Shown: one piece after another, positions 33,999 to 43,886 of the stretch
Layout: each line of letters opens with the position of its first letter
Position numbering within the stretch: position 1 is the first letter of the stretch
DNA from: Scilla litardierei
Taxonomy: Eukaryota; Streptophyta; Magnoliopsida; Asparagales; Asparagaceae
Assembly (NCBI GenBank): GCA_030789695.1
Contig: CM061142.1
Location: forward strand, 154,290,714 to 154,354,713
Length of the DNA: 64,000 nucleotides
Reading direction: 5' to 3'
The notes under the pieces: generated by a model
Databases searched by the model: none
The model's input: the letters and a program-made list of their open reading frames with translations, nothing else
Told to the model about the DNA's origin: nothing
Program-made: the position numbers and the translations under genes

Positions 33999-35659
33999 AA
34001 ATCCCCCAAGCTGAACCCTTCCTCGTCCTCGAGGAAGACGAGTGAGAGGAGGAGGTCGGAGGGAGAAAATAGAGAGAAAGAGAGAAAAAGAAAACTCTAT
34101 GTCCTAGATCACCCGTCAGGGCCAACAAAATCAAAAACGACACACCAAGCAAGCAAACGCCAAATCACATCACTAAACCAAGGAATACGAGTCCAGACAA
34201 GTGCCGTGGGCCCACGCGGTGAAGCGCGAGTGAGTGTGGTTGTGCGCTAGAAGTCCGTGTCACTATCTACGATGTGCGATTAAGCTCGATATACACAAAT
34301 CCAGGAAATGACCCAAATATCGATTCGAATTGAATAAAGCGGTGAATATATAGTTCAAGCATGCATGAGAATAGGGAGAGAATCGAAACATATCATGCGT
34401 CAGGGACTCCACAACTAGGGTTAAGGAGATCACTCCACTATAGCCAAGATAATAGCTAAAAAGTTCCTAAGCCAAGTGTTTTCGAAACCGATGGGGGTTG
34501 AGATGATGTGGAGTAGAACACTCGGTGCAAATTCTCGCCTTCCCTTTATTCTCGGCAAGTAGGAGAAGATATTCACACGGGAATTTTTTTGGGTTTTGGG
34601 TATTTGTATATTTTTTTGGATTTTTGGCTATACAATTTTTTTCTTTCTTTTCTTTTCTCTTCTTTTTGGGTTTTTCTTTTATTTTCTCCATTTTTTTGGA
34701 TTTTGGGTTTTTGGCTATACACATGTGTACTCTCCCAAGTGGGAGAACGGTACACGACGAGGGGATTTGCACCAAGTAAAACAAAAACGAAGTCGGAATC
34801 TAAACACTTGGGCAAAGGAAACTATTCTCGCTAAATAGAGCATGGGCTAAATGGGTTATCATAGTCCCTAATTGTGGAATCCCGACACATGCGAAATGAA
34901 GCATACAATATCTATATAATCATGCATACAGAAACAGGTAAGAGAAGAAAATACCGCATTATTCATATCGAAGCGTGATAATCTAGGGGTCATTCCTGGA
35001 CAGGTATATAAAGCAAAATCACAAAGCAGAAGCACACCAAACAGCTAGGCACGTCACACGACCCACAAAAAGCTAAGTGGACCCACGATGCGTGAAATGC
35101 AAGAGGACTCGATATCCTAGGGCTAGTGAGTGTAATTATCGATGCCAAGCTAGGTGTGTGTGATTTTGAGGCAATTCATCATAGGGTTCATCTCTAGGAG
35201 AAAGAGATAAAAAGAAGAAAAGAAAAAAATAAAAACACGATGAAAATGATACAAAAATGATAAAGAAAGACTCAAACGACGCACAAAGTGCGACTCCCCC
35301 AAGCTGAAGCTTGCATTGCCCTCAATGCAATAAGAGTGAGTACGGGAGGGCAATGAAAATGGGGGGGGATACGCACCGACACAAAAAAGAAATGAAAAAC
35401 ATGGAAAACACAGATACAAAACTGAAAATAAAGAAAAAATCAAAATCAAACCACACGACATAGAAATAGAAAAAGAAAGAAAGAAAGAAAGAAAGAAGAA
35501 ACGACACACAAAAAATAAAACAAGCACACGCAAAGAAAACAAAACACGACAACACGGCAAAATAGACTTCCCCCAAGCTAGACGTGACAATGCTAGCAAT
35601 GAGATATGATCGTGCGAGTGCAGAGATATGCAAGGGGTAGGTCCAAAAACAAAGAGAAA
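33999..35659 (-). other. 3' non-coding region of element B
   Basis: No gene. Three polypurine-like AGCTTGGGGG copies on the minus strand lie at 34001-34012 (next to the LTR), 35295-35307 and 35569-35580. The hairpin TTGCATTG-AGGG-CAATGCAA lies at 35311-35330. Low-complexity T/G stretches occur at 34580-34720. Confidence 0.7.
35311..35330 (-). other. Conserved hairpin of element B
   Basis: A perfect 8 bp stem with a 4 nt loop, adjacent to a polypurine-like tract. It is equivalent to the hairpins of A (10676) and D (50258). Confidence 0.7.
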
Positions 35660-37059
35660 TCAAAAATCAGGAGAAGGCGAATCCTCGCCCTCCTCGGAAG
35701 AGGGTGTGGAAATGTGGTCGGGAGAGGCGGGTGGTGTGCGGAGAAGTGGGGAAAGAGGTGGATGAATAGGTGTAGTGGTGGTGTGAACGATGGGTGGAGT
35801 GTCTGTGAAGGTGGGTGGTGGTGGAAGAACGGCGATCAAAGTGGTGGTAGAAGGGGTAGAAATGGGGAGAGAAGGAATGATGGAGACGGTAGTGGATGGT
35901 GGTGGGAGAGATTTGGAGCGCACCGGCAATTTCCTGCGGCGCATATATGAAGTGATGGTGGAGGAGGGAGGAGGTAGTGTGGGGGCGACGGAAGTGGTCG
36001 TGAGAGGAGAAATGGATACGGGGATGGGAATAGATGTTGGTGGGGGAGATGATCGCCTAGGTGGGGGTGAAGGAGGTGGGGATGGGTGGGATGGTGGGGG
36101 AGAAGAATGCGACGGGGGAGGTGAGGATCGTCGGGGTGGTGAAGGTGGTGGTGAGGGTGGTGGTGTGGGTGGCGGTGGACCGTGGAGGTGAGTGAGGAGG
36201 CGAAGAATGGTGGCCACGTTCCTTTTAAGTGTGAGGAAGCGTGGGTGAGTGAGAAAGGAGGATGGCGATGGGTCCGAGGGGGCAGAGGATGAGGCAAGAT
36301 CACGGAGGGCTGCGACCTCCCTCTCAAGAGCAAGACGGGCAGAGACCTAGCGTCGACCAAAGGAAGTGGACTGATGTGAAGCGGTGGTGCCGGCAAGTGA
36401 TGCAGAAGTAGTGCCGGCGGCAGTGGTCATGCCGGCACTGGACAGAAGGCCTAAGGGGGCCTGAGAAAGGCTCACAGAAGTGATAGGGCCAGTAGCAGAA
36501 ACAGGGTGACTCGGGCCAGCCCCCATATCTCCCCGGGACGCATGAATATCCTGCTCGCCTAAGTGGGCGGCAGGGGAAGGTGGTCTACGTGCGTTCGGGG
36601 GAAGAAAAGGAAGGTGCAACCCCGCTAGAAACTCGGGATCGGGCGGAAAAGTCCAATTTTCCACTAAAGCTATGGTCATCCGAGCGGGGTTGGGGAGAAT
36701 GGTGTAGGGGCGAGGGGGGGTGGCCGTAATTGAATTCGAAACGGCCATCGGGGCGGGGCCTAATCATGTGAATGTGCCGCAGGACGTCAAGATCTAGACG
36801 TGATGGTCCTGCGGCAGTAGGAAGATTTTGGGGGATGGGAATGTTAAACTGTGGGGAAGAAACAATGATAGTGATAATGCCCCCACAGCAGATCTTGCCC
36901 TTCCCGGCCCTGCTAATCTCGAGAAGCTTGTAAACAAGCCAATCGCCGGCATGGACAGGGACAATCGGGGCCCTGAAGCTAATCCCATCATCATCACGAA
37001 CAAAGGGGAAAGTCATGGCCCAGAGAATAAAAAGATCGGGGATAGTCACGGTGCCTGAC
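35660..37059 (-). pseudogene. ATHILA ORF1-like protein of B, C-terminal part (broken)
   Basis: Continuation of the ORF1 gene whose N-terminal part is at 39303-39952. The separation is caused by the C' insertion and its 84 bp flanking duplication. It reads E-S-G-T-V-T-I-P-D-L-F-I-L-W-A-M-T, then K-I-C-C-G-G-I-I-T, both also present in the homologous gene of D (51467-51883). The frame breaks near 36620, then a low-complexity P/S/H-rich tail runs to about 35660, where the plus strand is strikingly G-rich. The tail frame is uncertain. Confidence 0.6.
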
Positions 37060-37143
37060 TCATCCCGCGGGAAAAATGCAGAGGATATGATCCTATGGGC
37101 CAGACGAAATATGGGATGGATGATGGAGGAGGCCTTGGCCTTA
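37060..37143. repeat. 84 bp duplication flanking C', left copy
   Basis: Matches 39303-39386 along its whole length with three differences that I can see, all G versus A. It directly abuts the TG end of C' (37144). Confidence 0.85.
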
Positions 37144-37790
37144 TGTCACGACCCGCTTCCCAAAAATGTGGAGACGAGACGTGAGAAGGTCCGCTCAGAC
37201 TTGAAGCTGCAAGGCTCCAAGCCCGATAAGCGTCAATCAACAATAATCTGGCAGGTCCTTGCAACATAATACGAGACAACGATAATAATAATGAAGTGAG
37301 ACAATAAGCAATTTATTAAATCTCAGAATATCCATAAAATAAATTACAATATCACAGAAAAGCCACTAGGCTCAAAAGGAAAAGCTAAGGCCCAAACATG
37401 GCCAACAAGGTACAACATACAAGCAACGGTGTCACGCACCGACAACTAACAGCAAGCCTAAACAAAGGAAGAGAACACAAGCGGCCACTAAGTCTGGTCA
37501 CCAATGACCACAAACTCCTCCTCTGCAACCATTGGCTCAGCGCCAGCAAACACTACGTCCTCAGCGACAACTCAGGCTCGGGATCTAACATGTATCACCC
37601 AAAAGAGAAAGGGGCACATGTCAGCAAGTCGAAAGACTTGTGCAAGGAAACTAAAGAAAGGTAAACTAACAACCTAGCAGTTATAGTATGGTGCATGGCA
37701 TGGCAAGTATCGTATGGAAGTAACAAGTAAAGTACAATTAGCAAGTAACAAGTGGTAGGTGTGACATGTATTGTCAAGTAACAAATACAC

Positions 37791-37953
37791 GGGATCACCC
37801 ACACACATGTGAGCGCCCTATTGCCCGCAGGCTGTATTCAAGTACAAGGGATCACTCACACACAGGCGAGTGCCCTATTGCCCGCAGGCTATGTTCAAGT
37901 ACAAGGGATCACTCACACACAGGTGACTGCCCTATTGCCCGCAGGCTATGTTG
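37791..37953. repeat. 57 bp minisatellite, three units, in C'
   Basis: GGGATCAC starts recur at 37791, 37848 and 37905; each unit contains CCCTATTGCCCGCAGGCT. C (around 60110-60180) shows only a single related stretch. Confidence 0.8.
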
Positions 37954-38082
37954 AGCTCGTTTTCTGGACCACGAGCCAGATTTATAATTGGCCTAGGGTT
38001 GTGCCCGCAAAACGGGTGCCTAGCCGGAACAAGTAGCACTAGTATGTAACGATGCTACGCAATCACGATGAGTGTTCAAGCA

Positions 38083-38391
38083 TGCAATGACATGAGCAGA
38101 TATTCGTGTACCGTTAATTGAATTTAAACATGACTGGCAAAATGCAATGACATGAACAGATATTCGCGTACCGTTAATTTAAATTAAACATGGCAGTTAA
38201 AGATGCATGGATGACATGAACAGTTAATACGCGTACCGTTAAGTGAAATTAAACGTGACATACAAAATGCAATGACATGAACAGATATTCGCGTACCGTT
38301 AATTTAAATTAAACATGGCAGTTAAAGATGCATGGATGACATGAACAGTTAATACGCGTACCGTCAAGTGAAATTAAACGTGACATACAAG
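38083..38391. repeat. About 62 bp minisatellite with 125 bp dimer order, in C'
   Basis: Five diverged monomers share GACATGA-x-CAG ... CGCGTACCGTTAA ... AAATTAAAC. Monomers 2+3 and 4+5 form two nearly identical 125 bp dimers (starting 38142 and 38267), so the array grew by a dimer duplication. Confidence 0.8.
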
Positions 38392-39017
38392 CATGATGAA
38401 GGTGACGGATCTAGCTTCGTTGTCCAACTAGATCAATGGCGTCTAGACAGCTATCCTTTCACTATCTAGTCTCTTTTACGCTAAAGCAAGGTAATGGCCT
38501 AAGGACATGGCCCAAATCAAGAGATGCAAGTTTCACTTGCCTGATACTGACGAGGACGGTCGACAAGCCCGTCTCACAAATGTTATCTACGGTGAATGGA
38601 TCACTGCTATAGAGAAACAACATTAGAAAAGATATCTAGAACCGGTTTCTTAATTGAATCCTATGATGTCTAATAACCATTTTTATTAGGGTTTCACAAT
38701 ATCAATGTGGGTTGTGAAAACATTAAAGGATCGAACACTACCGTATAGAAGCGGAAGATCGACGTCAAGCAACCACGACAACAGATGAACGATCTAGGAA
38801 CCACGGCTCAGATCTGAAATGACGAGGAAAATCTGGAGAAAAATGGATTAAATGGGGTTTTGAAGAGGAGATTGAAGCTTGGCCAATGGAGGTGAGATGG
38901 AGCTTGGGATGGTGGAGATAGGCTTGAGATGAAGGAGGAAGGGTTTGGGGAAGATGGAGAAGGATTTGGGGAAGACAATGGCTCAGGAGAAAAGAAAGAA
39001 AGTGAAAGTGATCGGGT

Positions 39018-39028
39018 CTATTTATAGG
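39018..39028 (-). promoter_or_regulatory. TATA box of C'
   Basis: The minus strand reads CTATAAATAGA, just downstream of the dyad array at 39069-39262. Confidence 0.6.
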
Positions 39029-39068
39029 AAGAATCCGGCGGCTGCCCAGAAATTAGGGTTTCGACATT

Positions 39069-39262
39069 GATTAGTCGGTCAAAGAGCAACCACTGACCGA
39101 CTAGTTTGGGAACTAGTCGGTCGGTTGACCGACGCAGACCGACTAAGTGTAAACAGTAACTCCTGACGAAAAATAGGATTTAGATTTAGTCGGTCAAAGA
39201 ACAACTACTGACCGACTAGTTTCTCATCTAGTCGGTCGACGAACGTTCTTAGACCGACTAAC
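39069..39262. repeat. AGTCGGTC / GACCGACT array in C'
   Basis: Pairs of AGTCGGTC and GACCGACT face each other with spacers of about 14 nt, plus more compact forms such as GTCGGTCGGTTGACCGAC. This is the longer-spacer version of the dyads seen in other LTRs. Confidence 0.7.
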
Positions 39263-39302
39263 GATAAACAGTAACTCCTGAATAATTGATTCAATGAACT
39301 AG

Positions 39303-39952
39303 TCATCCCGCGGAAAAAATGCAGAGGATATGATCCTATGGGCCAGACGAAATATGGGATGGATGATGAAGAAGGCCTTGGCCTTACCTCGGGGATAGCG
39401 AGGGAGTATGGTGAGGCGGAACCAGAAGTTATCGACGTCAAATTCCCGGGGGTATCCGTAGTGTCGGATAGCGTCATTCCCAAGAATAGGGAAACCAAAT
39501 ATATCACAGATGGTAAGGTTGGTACGGATAGTTTGGTTACGCACCCGGAAGGTGACGGTCGACCCCGACTCACAAATGAGGGAGGAAAGGAATTCTAGGG
39601 TGAGTGACGGGTAGGATACCGCAGAGGCATTCAGGAAGGCCAACCAACCAAGGTTAGCAAAAAGAGTCTCGACCTCGGTGAAGACACCGAGGTCGACGAG
39701 TGATTGGGTGTGGGCAAACTTGGTTGATAGATGCCCCCGAGCATCTAGTCTGTGGTAGAAGTCTTTCTGCTCTTGGTCCCTAAATAGGTACCCATGCGGG
39801 CCCAACATGGGGTCCACAAGGGGGATAACAGGCTGGGGAGGGGCTAGTGTCAGTTCACGTGTGCGGTGAGGAGGACGTGTTTGTTTCTGTTTCTTTCGAG
39901 ACGGTTCCTCCTCACGCAAGATACCCTTCCCCTTATCTCTATCCCGGGCCAT
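39303..39952 (-). pseudogene. ATHILA ORF1-like protein of B, N-terminal part
   Basis: The frame starts at ATG 39952 (M-A-R-D-R-D-K-G-K-G) with a basic, K/R/Q-rich leader of about 35 residues. The family core follows: D-F-Y-H-R-L near residue 70, L-G-W-L-A-F-L near 110, Y-P-S-L-T-L-E-F-L-S-S-L near 125, R-V-R-N-Q near 145, F-G-F-P near 165 and I-F-R-L-A-H-R-I-I near 205. It matches the ATHILA ORF1 / putative plant transposon protein family as I know it; its function is unproven. The frame is interrupted by C' and resumes at 37059. It lies downstream of an internal dyad array and TATA, so it may have its own transcript. Confidence 0.75.
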
Positions 39953-40384
39953 GTGTGTGTGTGGGTGGTGCAAATGGGTGCAAAATACTATCAAAGTGCA
40001 CACACACGAAAACCAAGCAAATTAAATATCTAGGGTAAAAATTGAAATTTGAAAAGTGGAGCGAAGTTACCCCGTAGAAATTCGAGTTTCTTACTTGTAG
40101 ATGACCCAATGCCGTGCAATGGGAGAAGTGTGGAGCCGCGGCACTCTTTTTCAGCAAAAATTCGAAAGTGGGGGTGGATGTTGGGGATTAGGGCTAGAAG
40201 AATGCGAAATAGGAGAGAGAGAGAGAAATAGATGGAGAGATGCAAGGGGAAGGTGGAGAGAGAGACTAATGGAGGAGTGGAGGAAGTGGGAGGGGAGAGT
40301 TTTCGGCCGTTGGGAGAAGTTGGAAGGTGAAACGACGGTGGAGAAGGCGATCGGGCGAGGGGATGTGAACGGGTGGGTCGGAGG

Positions 40385-40395
40385 TTATTTATAGG
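40385..40395 (-). promoter_or_regulatory. Internal TATA box upstream of B ORF1
   Basis: The minus strand reads CCTATAAATAA, about 10 bp downstream of the internal dyad array and about 430 bp upstream of the ORF1 ATG. The spacing to the array equals that in the B LTR. Confidence 0.6.
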
Positions 40396-40404
40396 TTTTA
40401 AGTC

Positions 40405-40750
40405 GAACCGATCGGGTGAGAAGTCACCCGATCGGTTGACTTTAGGTTGAAATTTTAAGCTGAAAAAGCGTTACAGGCGAACCGGTCGGGTGATAACTCA
40501 CCCGATCGGTTGGCCGCTCCACAGATTCTCCCGAAAGTTTGGGGTTTCTCACCCGGTCCCTCAACCGGTCTCGCTTCTTGTCACCCGATCGGTTGACAAA
40601 TTCAGAAATTTTCCCGAGAGTTTCCCCAGGTCACCCGGTCTGCTCACCCGGTCTCTTCTTTTCTCGCCCGGTCGGTTCATTTGGTGGCAGACACGGCCGT
40701 TAGCTGATACATCCCAACCGATCGGTTGAGTTATCAACCGATCGGTTGGG
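40405..40750. repeat. Internal dyad array of B, same motif as its LTR
   Basis: Sites AACCGATCGGGTG / CACCCGATCGGTTG and variants are reiterated over 345 bp. The pair nearest the TATA is again two opposed sites separated by AGAAGT. The flanking sequence differs from the LTR, so this is not a simple LTR copy. Confidence 0.8.
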
Positions 40751-40869
40751 GCCTTATTTTCTGCAAAATTCCACAAATCGCCTAAGTTCCACAACGGAAG
40801 TTCTTACGGCTGGATTTATTTATAAAAATAGATAAAATAAAGTTAAAAATAATCCTAAAAATTGAAACA

Positions 40870-40935
40870 AAAGTTTAGAGCATGGGTTGCCTCCCATGAA
40901 GTGCTTTTGTTTAACGTCGTTTAGCTCGACGCCCG
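40870..40935 (-). other. Post-pol conserved non-coding motif of B
   Basis: The minus strand reads AAGCACTTCATGGGAGGC then AACCCATG, the motif (..GGGAGGCAACCC..) commonly seen just after pol in Athila/Tat-type plant elements. Its presence next to protease remnants indicates that the RT-integrase part was lost and the 3' junction kept. A counterpart in D lies at 53655-53700. Confidence 0.6.
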
Positions 40936-40945
40936 TTGATGATGT

Positions 40946-43696
40946 TCATGGTGGGCGATACGGGTGATGCCCAAAATCCGGCATCTCTTCAACTCCAGAG
41001 CTTGTGGCTATTGGTGTAGTCGGTGGCTGTAAGAAAATTTGCTCAACTACCCTCCCCTTGTCGACAGGATCCTGGGGCTTCTCCCTCAAATTTGCGTCTA
41101 CCGCCATCTTCTTCAGGATCCGGACCTCATCACCGGTGAGGTCCATTGGTTCTTTCTCTTTTCTCCTCGTAGGGGGAGCCTTAGGGATCCGGGAGGGGTC
41201 ACTTGTCGTGCGACCACCTCATCAACAACTTCATTCTTTGGGGAGCCAACTTGCTCTCCAAGGTCCCCCAAGCTATCTGGGGGATTCCTCGAGAGTACTT
41301 CCCAGGCACTTGTTTCAACAGCTCTATCTTCTTCGTTCTCCAGCATACTGATACTAGGATCTTCCGGGGGATTTGGATGCTTCATCGACAAGCCTAAGTC
41401 AAATTCGACTCTTTCTTGGCCCACATTGAGGGAAAGCTTCCCATTCTTTAAGTCTATCAAAACTCCGGCGGTTGCCATAAAGGGCCGTCCAAGGATAATT
41501 GGGGTATGCTTGTCTTCCGGCATGTCCATCACCACAAAATCAACCGGTACTTGTACTCCTCTCACATCGACGGGGAGGTCGTCCACTACTCCCACCGGGT
41601 ACTTGACCGAACGGTCAGCAAGTTGTAATGTCATGCCGGTGGGCTCTAAGTCTCCCATCCCTATTCTCTTGTACATCGATAGGGGCATTAAGCTGACGCT
41701 CGCTCCTAGATCGACGAGCGCCCTTTGGATTTGCACTTCCCCAATAGAGCAAGGGATGGAGAAACTTCCGGGGTCCTTGAGCTTGGGCGGATTTGCGCGC
41801 TGAATGAGTGCGATGCACTCTGCCGTTAACACGACCTTCTCTTTTCTAGATCTCTGTGTCACCAAGTCTTTCAGAAATTTGGCATAGGAGGGGATCGTCT
41901 CAATAGATTCTAGGAAGGGGATTTGAAGGCTTAAATCCTTGACCATGGCAAAAAATTTGCCATACTTCTCGTTGATTTTCTCTTGGGCTAGACGTTGTGG
42001 AAAGGGCACAACGGGCTTGAATACCCTCAAATTCCCTTCTTCTCCTTTCTTCTTCTCTTCTTCGGGGGCTCCCTCCGGAGTCATAATCTTTGGCGATGGG
42101 GGTACCGTCGTCATTAGCTTTTTCAATTGGCCGCTCAACGGCCATTGGTGCTTCCGGTCCTTTGGGGGGCACTCTAGTAGGAATTTGTGTCCCGCTCCTC
42201 AAGATGATAGAGGACACATTCTCATGCTCGTGCACGAGTGCCAAAGTTTGGTTCAACCCCCTCGGGTTCACTTCAGGCTGTGGCGGTAAAAGATTCTGCG
42301 GTCTCTGAAGGTTTGCCACTTGCAACCCCAGCTGGGTCACCTGATCAGTGAGGACTCTTTGTCCCATCTCCAGCTTCAGATTTATTTTCTCCTGGTTGGC
42401 GATGTATTGAGTCAGGAGGGACTCAACCGGAGAAATGGCCCTCTGCTGGCCGTATTGCTGCTGGGTGGGCTGCTGATTTCTAGGAGCATACTGTTGATAC
42501 TGTTGTGGAGGTTATTGCTGCTGAAATTGCTGCTGCTGAAACTGCTGCTGGGGCCTAGCCGGCTGATATATCTGTTGTTGCTGCTACTGAGGTGGCGGCT
42601 GATATGGTGCCCAGTAGCTGAGGTTGGGATGATTCCGGTTGTTGGGAGAGTAGGCCGGGTTGGAGTTGGTTCGTGGTGGAAAAGGTGCATTCCCTGTAGG
42701 ATTGTAAAATAATGCGCTCGCCTGATCCAACGGCGTTGAGATGTCACCACCGTCGAACTCTCCAAAAACTTCAGATTCTACCGTAGCAATCTGTTGTGTA
42801 CCGGCGCCACCGGCGCCTACCATCAATGCGGAGATCTGGGTCGACAGCAAGTCAAACTTGCTTGACAATTTATCGACGTCCTCGACCCTATGGATGCCCT
42901 CAGATTTAGGTGTGGCTCTCTCGTCACACCACCGCTCATTGTTGGATGCCATATTTTCAAGAATCTGTCCGGCATCTTCTTCGCTTCTCGACATAAAGGA
43001 CCCTCCAGCCGCGGCGTCCATGGAAGATTTCAAGTCATCCATCAACCCATTATAGAACAGATTTATACTCTGCCACTTGGGGAGCTCATGGTGGGGACAT
43101 CTTCGCTGCATCTCCTTGTATCTCGTCCAAGCTTCATGCAATGACTCGTGGCTGGCCTGGGAGAAGGAGGAGATCTCGCTCCTCAGCTTCATGGTCTTCC
43201 CCGGAGGAAAGAACTTCGTCAGAAAAGCATTGGAGAGCTGCTCCCAGGTGTTGAATGTGTTGGGGTCCTTCCCCCTAAGCCACAGCTTGGCTTTATCTCG
43301 CAGAGAGAAAAGGAACAGCTTCAGTCGGATCGCCTCAGTTGTGACACCGTTTATCCGGAAGGTGTCACATTTCTCCAAGAAGGAGTCTAAATGCTCAATC
43401 GGGCTCTCCATGGGTGCACCCGAAAATTGATCCTGCTGGATCCACGTCACCAAAGATGGCTTAAGCTCGAAGCTTTGGGCCGTAATAGTTGGAGGACAGA
43501 TGGCAGAGGTGGACTCGATAGACGGCATCGAGTACTCCAGCAGGGACTTGTGAGGTGAGGTGTTCTCCTCCATGGTTTCAGGATCCTCTCTTCTTCGCTT
43601 CTCGGCGGCCAAACGCCTTAGGGTGGCGTTTATCTCTGGATCAACGGGGATCAAGTCGTCGAGACTTCTTGAACTCCTGCGCTTGAAAAACAACAA
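40946..43696 (-). pseudogene. Gag-protease polyprotein of element B (broken)
   Basis: It starts at ATG 43696, 166 nt from the PBS. Residues about 86-260 form a Retrotrans_gag domain (P-I-E-H-L-D-S-F-L-E, F-L-F-S-L-R-D-K-A-K-L-W-L, F-F-P-P-G-K-T, E-A-W-T-R-Y, N-L-F-Y-N-G-L). A P/Q-rich linker contains stops at 42584 and about 42512. After a frame change near 42110, the retropepsin-like protease carries A-L-V-D-L-G-A-S-V-S-L-M-P (active-site Asp near 41710) and P-I-I-L-G-R-P-F-M-A-T (near 41490). A further frame change near 41125 leads to a short acidic end at 40946. No reverse transcriptase, RNase H or integrase follows, whereas a full Athila/Tat Pol is several times longer. Confidence 0.82.
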
Positions 43697-43861
43697 ACAC
43701 CCGTGAAGCGAAAAGTGGGAAAGAAACAGATAAGATAAGAAACAAAAATAAAAATAAAAAGAATAAAAGGAAAAAAGAAGAATGCAAAAATTATCGTGAG
43801 GTAGGGATGAGAGCTAGACACTAGGGTTCGAAAGTTCCAAAAAATGTACAAACGCGTTGCC

Positions 43862-43879
43862 TCCCCGGCAACGGCGCCA
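43862..43879 (-). other. Primer-binding site (tRNA-Asp) of B
   Basis: The minus strand reads TGGCGCCGTTGCCGGGGA, identical to that of element A body 1, 7 nt from the 5' LTR edge at 43887. Confidence 0.88.
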
Positions 43880-43886
43880 TAAAGCT

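Larger units (their letters stand above)
37144..39302 (-). repeat. Truncated LTR C' inserted in ORF1 of B
   Basis: Starts TGTCACGACCCGC. On the minus strand its 3' half is clearly homologous to solo LTR C (58151-60953): the same end (AAGCGGG-x-CGTGACA), the same GCGTAAAAGAGACTAGA block and the same short acidic ORF. TATA CCTATAAATAGACC is at 39017-39028, with an AGTCGGTC/GACCGACT array upstream (39069-39262). The opposite end lacks the C-family 5' terminus, so it is truncated (2159 bp against 2803 bp). It carries two minisatellites (37791-37953 and 38083-38391). Confidence 0.75.

Noticed and set aside
35660..36396. Overlapping proline-, histidine- and glycine-rich open frames on both strands
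   Set aside because: They arise from one G-rich/C-rich low-complexity tail of ORF1; no frame shows family features independent of the composition.
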